Part shown: positions 1-11,300 of the stretch, piece by piece | How positions within the stretch are numbered: the first letter of the stretch is position 1 | Layout of the letters: each line of letters begins with the position of its first letter | Origin: Azolla caroliniana | Lineage: Eukaryota; Polypodiophyta | Assembly (NCBI GenBank): GCA_043228905.1 | Contig: JBHGNT010000008.1 | Location: 10,788,001 to 10,852,000 of the forward strand | Length of the DNA stretch: 64,000 nt | Reading direction: 5' to 3' | Notes under the pieces: generated by a model | The model's input: only the letters and a program-made list of their open reading frames with translations | Databases searched by the model: none | Told to the model about the DNA's origin: nothing | Position numbers and translations under genes: made by a program

Positions 1-1402
1 AGATCTCCTCTTCGAGGTCGCCGTGAAGGAATGCCGTCTTCACGTCCAGCTGCTCTACCTCGAGGTCCATGCTTGCCGCTATACTCAGCACCGTCCGGAT
101 GGAGGTCATCTTTACTACCGGGGCAAATATCTCATCGAAGTCCACGCCCTTCTTCTGCTGGAACCCCTTCACCACGATCCTAGCTTTGTATCTCGGGGGG
201 TTGCCGGCATCTCCCGGTTTCAACTTGTACACCCACTTATTTCGGAGTGCCCGCTTTCCTTTTGGCAACTCCACCAATTCGTATGTATGGTTCTCATGCA
301 AGGAATCCATCTCATCTTGGATGGCACTTAACCATTTTCGGTTGTGGGTGTCATCCTTTGCTTCTTCGAAGCTTTCCGGCTCCCCCTCATCAGTCAGCAG
401 AACATGCTTTGCATCCGGAAATCTCCGGGGGGCCCTTCTCTCTCTAAGAGGATATCTCCGTCTTCGGGCTTCGGTAACCGGCTCCTCCATTTGCTCTTCA
501 TCCGAATCTGTTTCGGGATCTTGGTCGGTTCCGGTTTCAGCTTCCTCTACTCCTTCTTCTGCCGGTCCGGTATCCTCACCGTAACCGGCTGGTTCTTCGA
601 GTGCTAACCGGTCTCTTGCCGGTTGGGTCTTCTCATCATAGAGTCTATCCTTACCGGTCGACTCGGAGTGCATTATCTTCTTCTCCGACTCCCAGTCGGC
701 GAGCGTCTTGTCCTCCATGAAGATAATATCTCGACTCCGGAATACCTTCTTGTCGACCAGGTCCCACACTCGGTAGCCGAACTCATCGTCACCGTAACCG
801 AGGAATATCCATGGCTAGTTCTTTGGATCTAACTTTCCTCTCCAGTCCTTAGCTACATGCACGTACGCGAGACACCCGAACACCTTCAGATGCCGGTAGG
901 ACTCTTCCTTATCGGTCCATACTCTTTGTGGCGTGTCTCCGTCCAAGGGTACTGAGGGTGATCTGTTTATCACGTATGTCGCCATCAACAGTGCCTCAGC
1001 CCAAAACTTCTTGGGTAGTTTTGCATGCGCTAACATACTCCAGACCCTCTCCATTATGGTTCGGTTCATTCTCTCGGCCAGTCCGTTTAGTTCCGACGTC
1101 TTTGGCATGGTAAATTCGAGCCGGATTCCCTTCGAGCGACAGTACTCCTCGAACTGCCCCCGATATTCACCTCCGTTATCTGCTCGAACCGCCTTCAGCT
1201 TCCGGCCGGTTTCTCTTTCCAGTCTCGCGTGGAGCTCTTTGAAAACGGATAGCACCTGATCCTTCGTCTTCAACGGTGTGGCCCACAGCTTTCGGTTGTG
1301 GTCATCTATGAATGTCACGAAGTACTGCACTCCGGAATGTGACTTCGTGTCTACTTGACACACATCCGTATGCACCAACTCTATTGGTGCATTACGTCTC
1401 AT
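1..1402 (-). pseudogene. pol: Element A integrase core, hinge and start of reverse transcriptase
   Basis: The integrase core starts near 1402. It shows the first catalytic Asp (HTDVC), the second in VRADNGGEYRGQF and the Glu in NGLAERMNRT, so the DDE triad is visible. The frame continues through the copia hinge, with a YRVWD-type box and an acidic, proline-containing linker, into the RT N-terminus (KARIVVKGFQQKKGVDFDE, then [16 protein letters not shown]) at the window edge. One in-frame TAG at about 815-817 is the only stop seen in this stretch, so a single substitution separates it from an open frame. RT catalytic residues lie outside the window. Clearly Ty1/copia because integrase precedes RT. 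Confidence 0.85.
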
Positions 1403-1527
1403 CAGTGGCCTTGGTCGGAAGGAGGTCTAGTTCTGTTAACCGGCCAGACAATCAGTGCACTTCTCTAAGTGCACGTTCTTCACTGGAATGAGTTTGTCGT
1501 CTGCAAGCCTCTTCATCCCCTTCTCGC

Positions 1528-2831
1528 TCATATGACACAGCCTCTTGTGCCACAGTTCACTTCTTCCGGACATAACCGGGCATTCATCAGGTACAATGTG
1601 TTTACCTTCCAGGCCCGAGCCACAATCAGGCTCCCTTTGCTGAACTTCATGACACCGTTCCGGATGCTACCCGTGTAGCCCTCATCATCTAGCCGACCGG
1701 CTGATATCAGGTTCAGTCGAACCTCCGAAACGTGTCGAACATCCTTTAGCAGCAACTTGCATCCGGTTGGTGTCGAGAACCACACGTCTCCTATGCCGAC
1801 AATTCGGCATGTTCCTTCATTCCCCATCCGGACACAGCCGTGATCACCGGCTGAGTAGGATGAGAAGCATTTCCGGTCCGGGGTAAGGTGGAACGACGCT
1901 CCGGAGTCTACCACCCAGGTCATCTCGTCGCCGGCAAGGTTTATCTCACTCTCCTCGGTAATGAGCATCAACTCTTCTTCACTTGTCGCGATTTCCGTCG
2001 TTCCCTTCCGGTCCAGCCCCCTCCGGTCTTTACCGTTCCGGTCCGGTGTCTGCTTCGAATCGGTGCCGTCGGTTTCCTTGTCTTTACGGAAGTGCCAACA
2101 GTTCTTCTGGAAGTGTCCCGGCTTGCCGCAATAGAAGCAAGTAGGCCTCCCCCTTGACTTTGACCGTGTCCCCAACTTCTCCCAGTTCTGGGGACTACGG
2201 TTTCTATGTCTTCCGCGTTCCGATTCGGTAAGGAGCGCTTTTGAGTCGGAGCTCGTATCTTTATCTTTACGACGCGCCTCCTCATCTAGCAAGCTCGACT
2301 TTACTCTTGGTAGGGATAACCGCTTTCCTTCTGGCCCGGCGTTGCCCAAAGTGACAACCAACGTCTCCCAGCTATCTGGGAGGGAACCGAGCAGGAGTAG
2401 CGCTAGTACCTCGTCGGCGAGAGGTACTTCCAATGATGTTGCCTGGTGTATCAGCCCCTAGAAGGCATTCATGTGCTCCGCCATGCTGGAGCCATCTTGG
2501 TACCGGAGTCTTACTAGCTTCCAGAATACCGAAACCTGATTAACAACATTTTTGTTTTGAAACATTATGCCGATCTTCTCCCAGAACTCATGAGCCTTGC
2601 TCTCTTCATTGAAGTTGTTGTACAGGCTCATGTCAATGAAGCACCGTATATATGCCATTGTCTTCATGTGCATCACCTCCCATATCGCGGCATCGATTTT
2701 GTCCGGTCTCTTGTCTCGAACTGAACCGGTAGCCAGAGGTCTTTAACCACGAGCATGTCCCGCATCTTCGACTTCCACACCGAATAGTTGGAGCCGGTGA
2801 GCTTGAACATGCCGCCAAAAGATTCGTCCAT
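1528..2831 (-). pseudogene. gag-pro: Element A gag and protease region, frameshifted
   Basis: Gag starts at the ATG at 2831 with a copia-type N-terminus (SNYSVWKSKMRDM). The frame shifts near 2676, continues to about 2458, and shifts or stops again before the 2433-1528 segment. That last segment carries a CCHC zinc knuckle (CFYCGKPGHFQKNC, near 2130-2090) and the aspartic protease motif VVDSGASFHLT (near 1905). It ends in the GAG-pre-integrase region. Compared with element B, the VTSDTTNELWHKRLCH part is partly deleted here. The product would be capsid/nucleocapsid plus protease of a copia particle. The frameshifts mean no intact protein is made. Confidence 0.85.
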
Positions 2832-2846
2832 TTTCTGTGTTGTTTC

Positions 2847-2858
2847 GCTTTGATACCA
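2847..2858 (-). promoter_or_regulatory. Primer-binding site of element A
   Basis: On the minus strand TGGTATCAAAGC lies two bases after the 5' LTR. It matches the plant initiator-Met tRNA primer site TGGTATCAGAGC with one mismatch and fixes the direction of the element. Confidence 0.85.
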
Positions 2859-2860
2859 CT

Positions 2861-3914
2861 TGACGGGAACTACAACGTTCCTTATGCGCAACACTCGGCC
2901 ACAACCGAGCTTAGAATCATACACAGAAAACAGGAAATACATGCACGACACAAAGAGGAGACGAGTACTAAGGATGTTTATGTGGAAAACCCAAACAGGG
3001 AAAAACCACGGCAGCCCACAGGCTGCAAACTATCACTATGTTAGTATGTACAATAGTGAGTTCACGAAGGCAACGACCTCGTGCTCACGATCTTCGCCAC
3101 AGGCGGCGGTTACAACAGAGGCAACGACCTATTTCTCTCTCTCTCTCTCTGTACATGGTTACACGCTGTCTCTCTCCTTGCACCAACAAGAATGACAACA
3201 ACATGCTAAAAGTTTGCCCTAAGTCATATTTATACTGATATGACTTTTCGGCTATTTACAAATATAGCCATGATGGACTCTCATAAACATATTTACTAAT
3301 ATGTCTCTTCATCCGGTGAGCACTCCTCACCGGGTCTGCACCATCCGGCTCTCCGTAGCCGGGTACTCCTCATCCGGTCCTCACCCGGTTTGCACCATCC
3401 GGCTCTCCGTAGCCGGGTACTCCTCATCCGGTCCTCACCGGGTCTGCACCATCCGGCTTTCCGTTGCCGGGTACTGCTCATTCGGTCCTCACTGGGTTTG
3501 TGCCATCCAGCTCTCCGTAGCCGGGTACTCCTCATCGGGTCCTCACCGGGTCTGCCCCATCCGGCTCTCCGTAGCCGGGTACTCCTCATCCGGTCCTCAC
3601 CGGGTCTGCACCATCCGGCTCTCCGTAGTTGGGTACTCCTCATCCGGTCCTCACCGAGTCTGCGCCATCCGGCTCTCCGTAGCCGGGTACTCCTCATCCG
3701 GTCCTCACCGAGTCTGCGCCATCTGGCTCTCCGTAGCCGGGTACTCCTCATCAGGTCCTCACCGGGTTTGCGCCATCCGGCTCTCCGTAGCCAGGTATTC
3801 CTTATCCGGTCCTCACCGGATCTGCGCCATCCGGCTCTCCGTAGCCGGGTACTCCTCATACGGTTTCGGCACTGTTCTTCTCGCTTCCCATCCGGAGGGA
3901 CCTGTCTCCCAACA
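2861..3914 (-). repeat. 5' LTR of element A, enlarged by an internal minisatellite
   Basis: Bounded by TG...CA (TGACGGGAAC at one end, CTCCCAACA at the other) and placed next to the primer site. Its two outer parts align with the LTRs of element B at 7978-8556 and 12867-13423 (shared blocks around the CT tract, the GTTTGCCCTAAGTCATATTT stretch and the CATCCGGAGGGA end). It is about 1.05 kb against roughly 0.56 kb in B. The difference is the 54-bp repeat array at 3316-3869. Confidence 0.85.
3316..3869. repeat. 54-bp minisatellite, about 10 copies, inside the LTR of A
   Basis: The landmark GTACTCCTCAT recurs at 3363, 3417, 3525, 3579, 3633, 3687, 3741 and 3849, with mutated copies at 3471 and 3795. 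This is an exact 54-bp period. The unit holds CCGGCTCTCCGTAGCCGGG, which contains an inverted CCGGCT/AGCCGG pair. Because 54 is divisible by 3, several frames on both strands stay open and produce repetitive pseudo-proteins (18-residue period). Element B's LTR has only about one diverged unit at this place. Confidence 0.95.
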
Positions 3915-3918
3915 CGAA

Positions 3919-5455
3919 GGACCCGCGATGGATCGAAGCAATGGACGAGGAGATGCAGGCACTACGGAAGAACGAGACATGGGATCTCATTCCCACCTCA
4001 CCACACAAAAAGGTGATCGGATGCAGATGGATTTACAAAGTGAAGTACAACGCCGACGGTTCCGTCAACCGCTACAAAGCGCGACTCGTAGCGAAAGGCT
4101 ACGCACAAACGCACGGGGTTGACTACGAAGAGACCTTTGCCTCGATGACAAAGATGACGACGATATGAACTGTAATTGCACTTGCCACGGCGAAAGGGTG
4201 GCACCTCCATCAAATGGACGTCAAGAACGCCTTTCTACAAGGCGAATTAGAAGAGGTGTACATGATCCAACCACCTGGCTTCAACTCGAGCTCCCATGCG
4301 AAAACTGTATGCTGACTCAAGAAGTCTCTCTATGACCTCAAGCAAGCACTGCGTGCTTGGCATTTGAAGATTACTCAATATCTTCATCAAATCGACTTCC
4401 GTATGTCAAAATCAGACAACTCCCTCTACATACAAAGCGATTCCGCAAGTCCGATCGTCATCATCTTATATGTGGATGACCTAGTCATTGGAGGTGAGCA
4501 TCTCGTCGACATCAATAAGGTCAAATCCCTCCTTTCTGACAAGTTCGAGATGACAGACATGAAGAAGCTCCACTACTTCCTTTGCATCGAGGTAATTCGA
4601 ACTCTGGCCGGAATCATGATCTCTCAATGGCACTACATCCTCAACTTGCTATACAAGTTCGGGATGGCTGAGTGCAAATCCGCGGCAACCCCGTTCGATC
4701 GCAATCTCACATTGGATGCGAACTCTGGCACCAAAGCGTGTGAGCCGACTCAGTATCGGCAACTCATCGGGAGTCTCATCTACCTCACGATCACTCGACC
4801 CGATTTCAGTTATCCGGTCGGTCTCCTTAGCCAATTCATGTAAACACCGCGTGATACTCACTTCGATTGCGCTAAGCGAGTTCTATGATCCGTGAGCGGC
4901 ACAATGGATTGTGGCATCCTCTACAAGACCGCGATGCCAATACGACTTGAGGGGTACACAGACACCGATTGGGCTAGCTATAAAGCCGATAGAAGGTCAA
5001 CCTCCGTATTTGTTTTCTACCTCGGCAGCGGAGCAATATCCTGGAGTAGCAAGAAGCAGCCTATCGTCGCTCTTTCGAGTACGGAGGCGGAATACAGGGG
5101 CGCAGTCGTAGCTGCGTGTGAAGTCGTATGGCTCAAGAGGATTTTGAAGGATCTGGGCATAGCCATCAAGGATCCGACCTCCCTTTACTGTGACAACATG
5201 AGCAGTATCGATCTGGCTCGGAACCCAGTGTTCCACGTGCGGACAAAGCACATCGAAGTGCACTATCACTTCATCCGAGAGTGCGTTCTAGCTAGCGATG
5301 TCGACCTACAACACATTAGCACAAATCTTCAAACGGTCGACATATTCACTAAAGCCTTAGGAGCCGACAACTTGTGGCAATTCATGATCGATCTCGGATT
5401 GACGATCCCTAACCTGCCAAGCTTGAGGGGGAGTACTGAAGATATTACGCAATAA
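3919..5455 (+). pseudogene. pol: Element D reverse transcriptase and RNase H
   Basis: The RT begins WIEAMDEEMQALRKNETWDL and [19 protein letters not shown], with a stop after AKMTTI-type sequence at 4166. It continues with [15 protein letters not shown] and another stop before LKKSLYDLKQA. The catalytic box ILYVDDLVIGG is at about 4467-4497. Stops near 4843 and 4886 precede RNase H, which keeps YTDTDWA, SSTEAEYRG and YCDNMSSIDLA, i.e. the catalytic Asp-Glu-Asp set. It ends with TKHIEVHYHFIRE and DIFTKALG. At least four stops or frame breaks make it non-functional. Confidence 0.88.
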
Positions 5456-5708
5456 CGCATGGATTCCGCACACCGTGCACATTACACAATAACGTGTGGA
5501 TTACGCAACCACGCAACGAAGCTGCGAAGAGTCGATCTACCGTGCAAAGCCGCGAACAAAGACGCAAGCCGAAGCACAGCCTTCGCAACTACGCACAACG
5601 CAAGCTGGAGCACAAATTCCGCAACTCCGCATAAATGCGAGTCAACGCGGACTCCGGAACGTGAGTCGAAGCGGATTTCGGATACCGTCTGAAACCGACC
5701 CGACTTGA
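5456..5708 (+). other. Tail between RNase H and polypurine tract of D
   Basis: About 250 bp rich in irregular copies of ACGCAAYAACGC/GATTACGCAAC-like motifs and GCAACTACGC. It seems to be the eroded counterpart of the coding C-terminal extension seen in J and M. The last codons before the LTR still read LELEGAC followed by a TGA lying inside the LTR start. Confidence 0.5.
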
Positions 5709-5721
5709 GCTTGAGGGGGCG

Positions 5722-6039
5722 TGTTGAGAATCAAGCTCAACATGGTCTAGTGTGTGAACTCACCTTGAGAGTGAATAGACACTCCAACGGTCAAGAGTCA
5801 CCATTAAGTCACCACTTTGTATTCTAGCATTTAGTATGAGTCATAGAATCATATTCTATGACACATAACTTATGAGCTTTCAGATTCCCCATGCTCCATG
5901 AGTCTTATAGTTAATGAAGAGAGAGGGTGACTATATAAAGCACCCTCCTCCCACCTTGTATGATGTTGAGTCTTTCTCCTTTGTTAATATACTTTTACCT
6001 TGCGTATTCTCTGTGTCTTATTCCTTGTCTCTCTCACTC

Positions 6040-6082
<43 letters not shown>

Positions 6083-6248
6083 CACACACATAACTCATAT
6101 CTCTTCCGCTTCACAAGAATCCATATCTTGATTCTTTACAATGGCATTCACCATATGAGCCACCGAGTTCGTTGCACCTTGAGGTAAGCTACACATCCGC
6201 ACAAGCCCGATCGTAGTCCTCATAGTTGTAATGTCACGACTGTCGACA
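5722..6248 (+). repeat. 3' LTR of element D
   Basis: Starts TGTTGAGA directly after the polypurine stretch GCTTGAGGGGGCG and ends TGTCGACA, giving short inverted ends. It contains a TATA box (5931-5940) and a (CT)n tract at about 6037-6079, typical of the transcribed leader in these families. Length about 527 bp. Confidence 0.8.
5931..5940 (+). promoter_or_regulatory. TATA box in LTR of D
   Basis: CTATATAAAG about 210 bp into the LTR, followed by CACCCTCC and a pyrimidine-rich leader. This is the expected position of the LTR core promoter. Confidence 0.6.
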
Positions 6249-7977
6249 CCAACTAGAATTGATCGTATCCAAAGTAGAGATCGCCAGTGGAGTAGATGGA
6301 CCGGCCCACAAACGCCTCGGCAAATTCATCCACACTCGGACCGATTCCAGCATTCCAAATTGTCACCTTGTTGACGGGTTGAAGATCTTGGATAAATCGC
6401 AACGATCCATTCTTCTTCGGCATTGTGAACCACCTATTAGAATAAGGAGCGTTCGATGGTTCCAGAATTCCCATAATCACCTTCTCCTTTAAGAGCTCGA
6501 TCAGCTTCAGTAGATGTGCTCTCGGAACCGGTATCGGTTTCAAATTCCAAGTCACATGCGACACTGTGAAGATCACCATTGGTTCTACCCTCCTTGGATT
6601 AGCACATCCGATTTCCTGTGGGAAAAATGCAAAAGCCTTCCCATGTCTTTCAAGCATTCCGCGGAACATTCGCTCCTCTTCATGGAGGAGGAAATCTTCC
6701 TTTCCAACTTGTAGCTTTCCTTTCGTCTCTTCAATGAAGCCGTGACCTATTGTCTTCGGATTCCTTAAGCTTGTATCTTTTGCAACTTCCTTCATCTTTT
6801 GCCAGCTATCTTCCGGTAGCGGAACTGCAATTGGCTTGATCTTCCTATCCACCGTTTTATAATGTGTGTTGAATTCAGCTTCCTCCATCAAGATGCTTCG
6901 ATGATATTCATCGATGACAGCGTACATGTTGATGGAGTCATTAAATGAGGATAGCTCAAGCCCACGACTTCCTCGATTTCGCCGATGGTGTCGTTAAATG
7001 AGGCTTCCTCCAGAATATGAGACACAAATTCTTCTTCTTCGATTATGCTTTCTTCTTTCAGCACCTTCTCGAAGTCTTGTATCCGACGCTTGTCCTTCTT
7101 GATGAGTAGTGTTAGTTTACATGCACCACTAGGTGTGACGCATCTTGCTTCTCCTTGCAATCCATGTACTCTGCTTCCTTGTGGGGACTTATGGTTGCTC
7201 AGACTATTTGTGCACCACGCTTCAATAGTCCGCTCTAAAAATCCGAGGATTCGCCTCCAAGGCTATCTCGGTTCCTTTCATGATTTGCTCGCACCGTCAG
7301 GAATTGAATAGATCTTTGACTGTCAAGGCTCTTGACTCGCGCGAAGGCTGCTCCATTATCGAACATCTTGGTTTCCATCCGGGACGATGTGATATACGGT
7401 TGTCCTCGGATGACAAAATGCGAAGCTGAGTCTTGCACGAAGAATTGTTGATCCATCTCCACATCCCCAATCGTGACTTTAACATTGGGGCAAGCTCCGT
7501 ACAAGTCCTCTATGGCCTTCATTGCTGCTCAAATCTTCCATCCTTGATTTGTATTAATCGGCCATCTTCCTTTCTTGTAGAACTCGGTCCACATGAGATT
7601 GATCTTTGAACCATGGTCAATCGAGGCTACCACGGTCTCTTTCTTCTCCCCGATCTTCACCAACGTCTCTGTTGTCGCTCTTGCCCAATGAGGCTGAGAG
7701 TAATGGTTGTCCGCCATCACTTCTACTTCTTCCTCCTATTCTGACCTTGCCATGATTATGGCACTTGTTTTCACCTCCTTCCTCTTCATCCGATTGTTGC
7801 CGCGTCCGCTTCATCATGTTCACAATAGTATCATGGAACTCCTTCTTAGAGATCCCAAGCAATTCTCTCAAAGTAAGGTCGACATGACTGTCTAAAACCT
7901 TCTCCTCAAGGACCTTCCACAAGTCAGTTGTTTGTTCTGTGTCTGACCTTAGCTTGTAAGTTGGCGTCGCTCGTTCT
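6249..7977 (-). pseudogene. pol: Gypsy element C: protease and reverse transcriptase part
   Basis: Minus-strand continuation of C after the B insertion. It starts with a segment also present in E (LRELLGISKKEFHDTIVN). The retropepsin motif SIDHGSKINLM is at about 7594-7625, where the usual DSG/DTG is DHG. Next come GEPYIT-like protease C-terminal sequence (7300-7500), a linker and RT. The RT shows LKPIPVPRAHLLKLIELLKE, SNRWFTMPKKNGSLRFIQDL and VDEFAEAFVGRSIYSTGDLY before being cut at 6253 by D. Frames break near 7529, 7235 and 6927. RT catalytic residues would lie on the far side of D, outside the window. Confidence 0.8.
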
Positions 7978-8263
7978 TGACGCGAAATATGCGGAATATT
8001 ACTCGGCCACAACTGAGTCTCAGATTGTGTCATTTTGAATCGAAGACCGAGAATGGGAATGGAGGTGAATACACGTACACACTGACAATATGACAGAGGG
8101 TACACAATATGTTAACATGGAAAACCCTAAATGGGAAAAACCACGGGAGTCCACAAACTCCAACTATCACTATGTTGAGAGGAATACAACAGGTGAAGAT
8201 AGAGGCAACAACCTCTTGCTCACAATCTTTGCCTGGCAGCGGTTACAACAGAGAATCACTCTG

Positions 8264-8302
<39 letters not shown>

Positions 8303-8556
8303 GCTACGCTCTGTACAACAGTTACACTCAATAACTCTATACAACAAATAATGACAACAATAACATAAGTGTTTGCCCTAAGTCATATTTATACTAATAT
8401 GACTTTCGGGCTATTTACAAATATAGCCACAATGGGCTAACAAAAACATATTTACATATATGTCCTTTCATCCAGTGAGAGGTTCTCACCGAGCGTGCAT
8501 CATCCGGTTCTCTCCGGGCCTTTGTCATCCCATCCGGAGGGACTGAGATCCTCCCA
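7978..8556 (-). repeat. 3' LTR of element B
   Basis: Starts TGACGCGAAATATGCGG like the right-hand copy and ends GAGATCCTCCCA. The next bases, AACTCCCCCTTC, are the complement of a polypurine tract, which shows this is the downstream LTR of a minus-strand element. It includes a (CT)n run at about 8270-8293 that is longer than in the other LTR. Confidence 0.9.
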
Positions 8557-9660
8557 AACTCCCCCTTCACTCCATCATGGGATGTCTGGTTAGTCCTATT
8601 TGTTTCCGGCATATGTCCAGGTTGTCGGGTGTCAGCACCTTGGTCAACATATATGACCCATTCTCTTCTGTGTGGATCTTCGTCAGCACGAACTCTGAAT
8701 CTTCCACTCGCTCCGGGATCTAGTGGTACCTCCACTGGATGTGCTTCGTCCTGGAATGATATGTCGCGTTCTTTGCAAGGTGGATGGCACTTTGACTGTC
8801 GCAGCACAACCGGTATTCCTCTTGCCAAATCCCTAGCTCTCCGATGAAGGCCTTCATCCATAATATTTCCTTGCCAGCTTTCACGGCTGCCATGTACTCC
8901 GCCTCCGTGGTTGACAACGCAACCGTCTTCTGCAGCCTCGACTGCCACGAAATAGCTCCCCCAACATATGTCATGACATATCCCGATGTTGACCAGCTAG
9001 TATCCGCATCAGCCGACATATCCAAATCGGTGAAACCGTCAAGTTGGGTTTACCGGAGCCAAATCAGAGACATATAGTTGAGGTGCCTTTTACGTATCGG
9101 AGTATCCATTTTACCACATTCTAGTGCTCCTTGCCGGGATTGTTCATAAACCGGCTCACCACTCCGACTGCATATCCAATATCCAGTCGGGTACACACCA
9201 TTGCGTACATTAAGCTCTTGACGGCAAAGGCATATGGTATTTTCATCATATCCGCCTTCTCTGCCTTCATCTTTGGGCTTTGCTTACCGGATAATCTACA
9301 GTTTGCCGGGAGTGTCGATCCGACCGGTTTCGCATCCGACATGTTGAATCGTTGAAGCACCTTTGTCATGTACTTCTCCTGTGACAGCCACAATTGCTTC
9401 TTCGACTAGTCCTGGATAATATGCATCCCCAGTATCTGTCTTGCCAGACCCAAGCCTTTCATTGAGAAGGTCCGGTTAAGGGCCTTCTTCTGCATCCGAA
9501 TCTTCTCTTGGTCCTGTCCGACGATCAACATGTCGTCCACATATAGGAGCAATATCAGGAAGTCTCCTCCGTTGAATTTCTTCACAAATACGCAGTGATC
9601 GGCTTGCATCTTATGGTACCCCTGATCAGTCATGAAGGAGTCGAACTTCCGGTACTATTG
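8557..9660 (-). pseudogene. pol: Element B RNase H and C-terminal half of reverse transcriptase
   Basis: The RT catalytic box LLLYVDDMLIVGQ lies near 9530-9570. It is followed by LARQILGMHI, LSQEKYMTKVLQRFNM and TRLDIGYAVGVVSRFM. RNase H starts near 9025 with DADTSWSTSGYV and keeps LSTTEAEYMAAV, CDSQSAIHLAKN and SRTKHI. The frame is broken by stops near 9406, 9121 and 8720. A strongly charged tail extends toward the polypurine tract. The first RNase H Asp is preserved. The element is not active as it stands. Confidence 0.85.
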
Positions 9661-11300
9661 TCGGGGAGCCTGCTTCAAACCATATAGGCTCTTCTTCAAC
9701 CAGCAAACCATGTGCTGCTTCCCTTTCTTCACAAATCCCTCCGGCTGCTGCATGTAGATCTCCTCTTCGAGGTCACCATGGAGGAACGTTGTCTTCACGT
9801 CTAACTACTCTACCTCGAGGTCCATGCTTGCCGCTATGCTCAACACCGTTTGGATGGAAGTCATCTTTACTACCGGGGTAAATATCTCGTCGAAGTCCAC
9901 TCCCTTCTTTTGCTGGAACCCCTTCATCACGATCCTGGCTTTCTACCTTGGGGGGTTGCCGGCATCTTCCGGTTTAAACTTGTACACCCACTTATTCCGG
10001 AGTGCCCGCTTTCCTTGTAGCAACTCCACCAACTCATTGTGTGGTTCTCATGCAAGGAATCCATCTCGTCCTGCATGGCACTCAACCACTTGAGGCTATG
10101 GGTGTCATCCTTCGCTACTTCGAAGCTTTCCGGCTCCCCGTCATCGGTCAGCAACACGCGTTTTGCATCTGGAAATCTCTGAGGGGCACTTCTTTCCCGG
10201 AGAGGATATCTCCATCCTCGGTTTTCGATAACCGGCTCATGTGTCTGTTCTTCATCCGAATCCAATTCAGGGTCATGTCCAGTTTTGGTTTCAGCTTCCC
10301 CTCCTTCTGCCAGTTCAATATCCTCACCATAACTGGTTGGTTCTTCGAGTGTCAACCGGCTCCTAGCCGGGTAGGTTTGAATCTCATCGAACCGATCCTT
10401 ACCTGTCAACTCAGAGTTCATTATCTTCTTCTTCAACTCCCAGGCGGCAAGAGTCTTGTCCTCCATAAAGATAATATCTCGACTCCGGAAAACCTTCTTG
10501 TCGACCGGATCCCACACTTAGTATCCGAACTCATCATTGTCGTATTCGAGGAATATGCAAGGCCGGGACTTTGAATCCAACTTTGCTCTCCGGTCCTTTG
10601 CAACATGCACATAAGCGAGACACCTGAACACCTTCAGATTCCGGTAAGACACTTCCTTACCGGTCCACACTCTCTACGGCGTGTCTCCGTCCAAGGGTAC
10701 TGAGGGTGATCTGTTTATCACGTACGTCGCTGTCATCGGCGCCTCAGCCCAAAACATCTTGGGTAGCTTAGCATGTACTCGCATACTCCAGACCCTCTCC
10801 ATTATGGTTTGGTTCATCCTCCCGGCCAGCCCATTCAGTTCCGGTGTCTTCGGCATGGTAAATTCGAGCCGGATTCCCTTCAAGCGGCAATACTCCTCAA
10901 ACTGCCCTCGTTATTCTCCTCCGTTATCTACTTGAACCGCCTTCAGCTTCCGACCAGTTTCTCTTTCCACTCTCACATGGAGCTCCTTGAAGACGGATAA
11001 CACCTGGTTCTTCATCTTCAATGGTGTGGCCCACAGCTTTTGGCTGTGGTCGTCTATGAACGTTACGAAGTACTGCGATTCGGCATATGACTTCGTGTCC
11101 ACTTGACATACATCAGTATGCACCATCTCCAATGGTGCATTACATCTCATGGGTGGCCTTGGTCGGAAGGAGGTCCGGTTTTGGTTACCGACCAGACAAT
11201 TAGTGCACTTCTCCAAGTGCACGTTCTTCACTGGAATGAGGTTGTCTTCTGCAAGCCTCTTCATCCCTTCTTGCTCATGTGACAGAGTCTCTTGTGCCAC
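9661..11300 (-). pseudogene. pol: Element B integrase, hinge and N-terminal reverse transcriptase
   Basis: Integrase begins near 11300 with a zinc-binding part (LWHKRLCHMSKKG, then KCTNCLVG). It continues with HTDVCQVDTKSY, FIDDHSQKLW and VQVDNGGE, a break at about 10911, then NGLAGRMNQTIMERV. In that motif the usual AERMN is AGRMN, so the catalytic Glu is replaced by Gly. The hinge ORF at 10517-9927 carries KVFRSRDIIFMEDK and WRYPLRERSAPQRFPDA before the RT N-terminus (WLSAMQDEMDSLHENHT), which is frameshifted near 10060. The [12 protein letters not shown]-type block follows at 9750-9810. Integrase is inactivated by the Glu change and by stops. Confidence 0.82.

Larger units (their letters stand above)
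1..3914 (-). mobile_element. Ty1/copia element A (5' portion; 3' end outside window)
   Basis: Read on the minus strand this is a copia element in the order 5' LTR (3914-2861), tRNA-Met-type primer site, gag, zinc knuckle, protease, integrase and start of RT. The RT runs off position 1. It sits inside copia element D: D's pol sequence resumes immediately after the LTR at 3915 (frame reading KDPRWIEAMDEEM), so A is the younger insertion. The left half of D and the second copy of the target duplication (CGAAG at 3915-3919) must lie outside the window. The coding sequence is close in sequence and layout to element B at 7978-13423, so the two are the same family. Confidence 0.88.
3915..6248 (+). 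mobile_element. Ty1/copia element D (3' portion)
   Basis: Plus-strand copia element seen from the start of RT (3919) through RNase H, polypurine tract (5709-5721) and 3' LTR (5722-6248). Its 5' part is pushed out of the window by the insertion of A. The 3' LTR abuts gypsy element C: CCAAC at 6249-6253 completes C's RT codons (YDQF, then a mutated Gln, then Leu). D therefore landed inside C's RT, and CCAAC is the expected target duplication. Confidence 0.85.

Noticed and set aside
3296-4122. Long repetitive frames (about 187 codons minus, 208 and 273 codons plus) as a repeat protein gene
   Set aside because: They come from the 54-bp minisatellite, whose length is divisible by 3. They are open on both strands and run into unrelated copia sequence.
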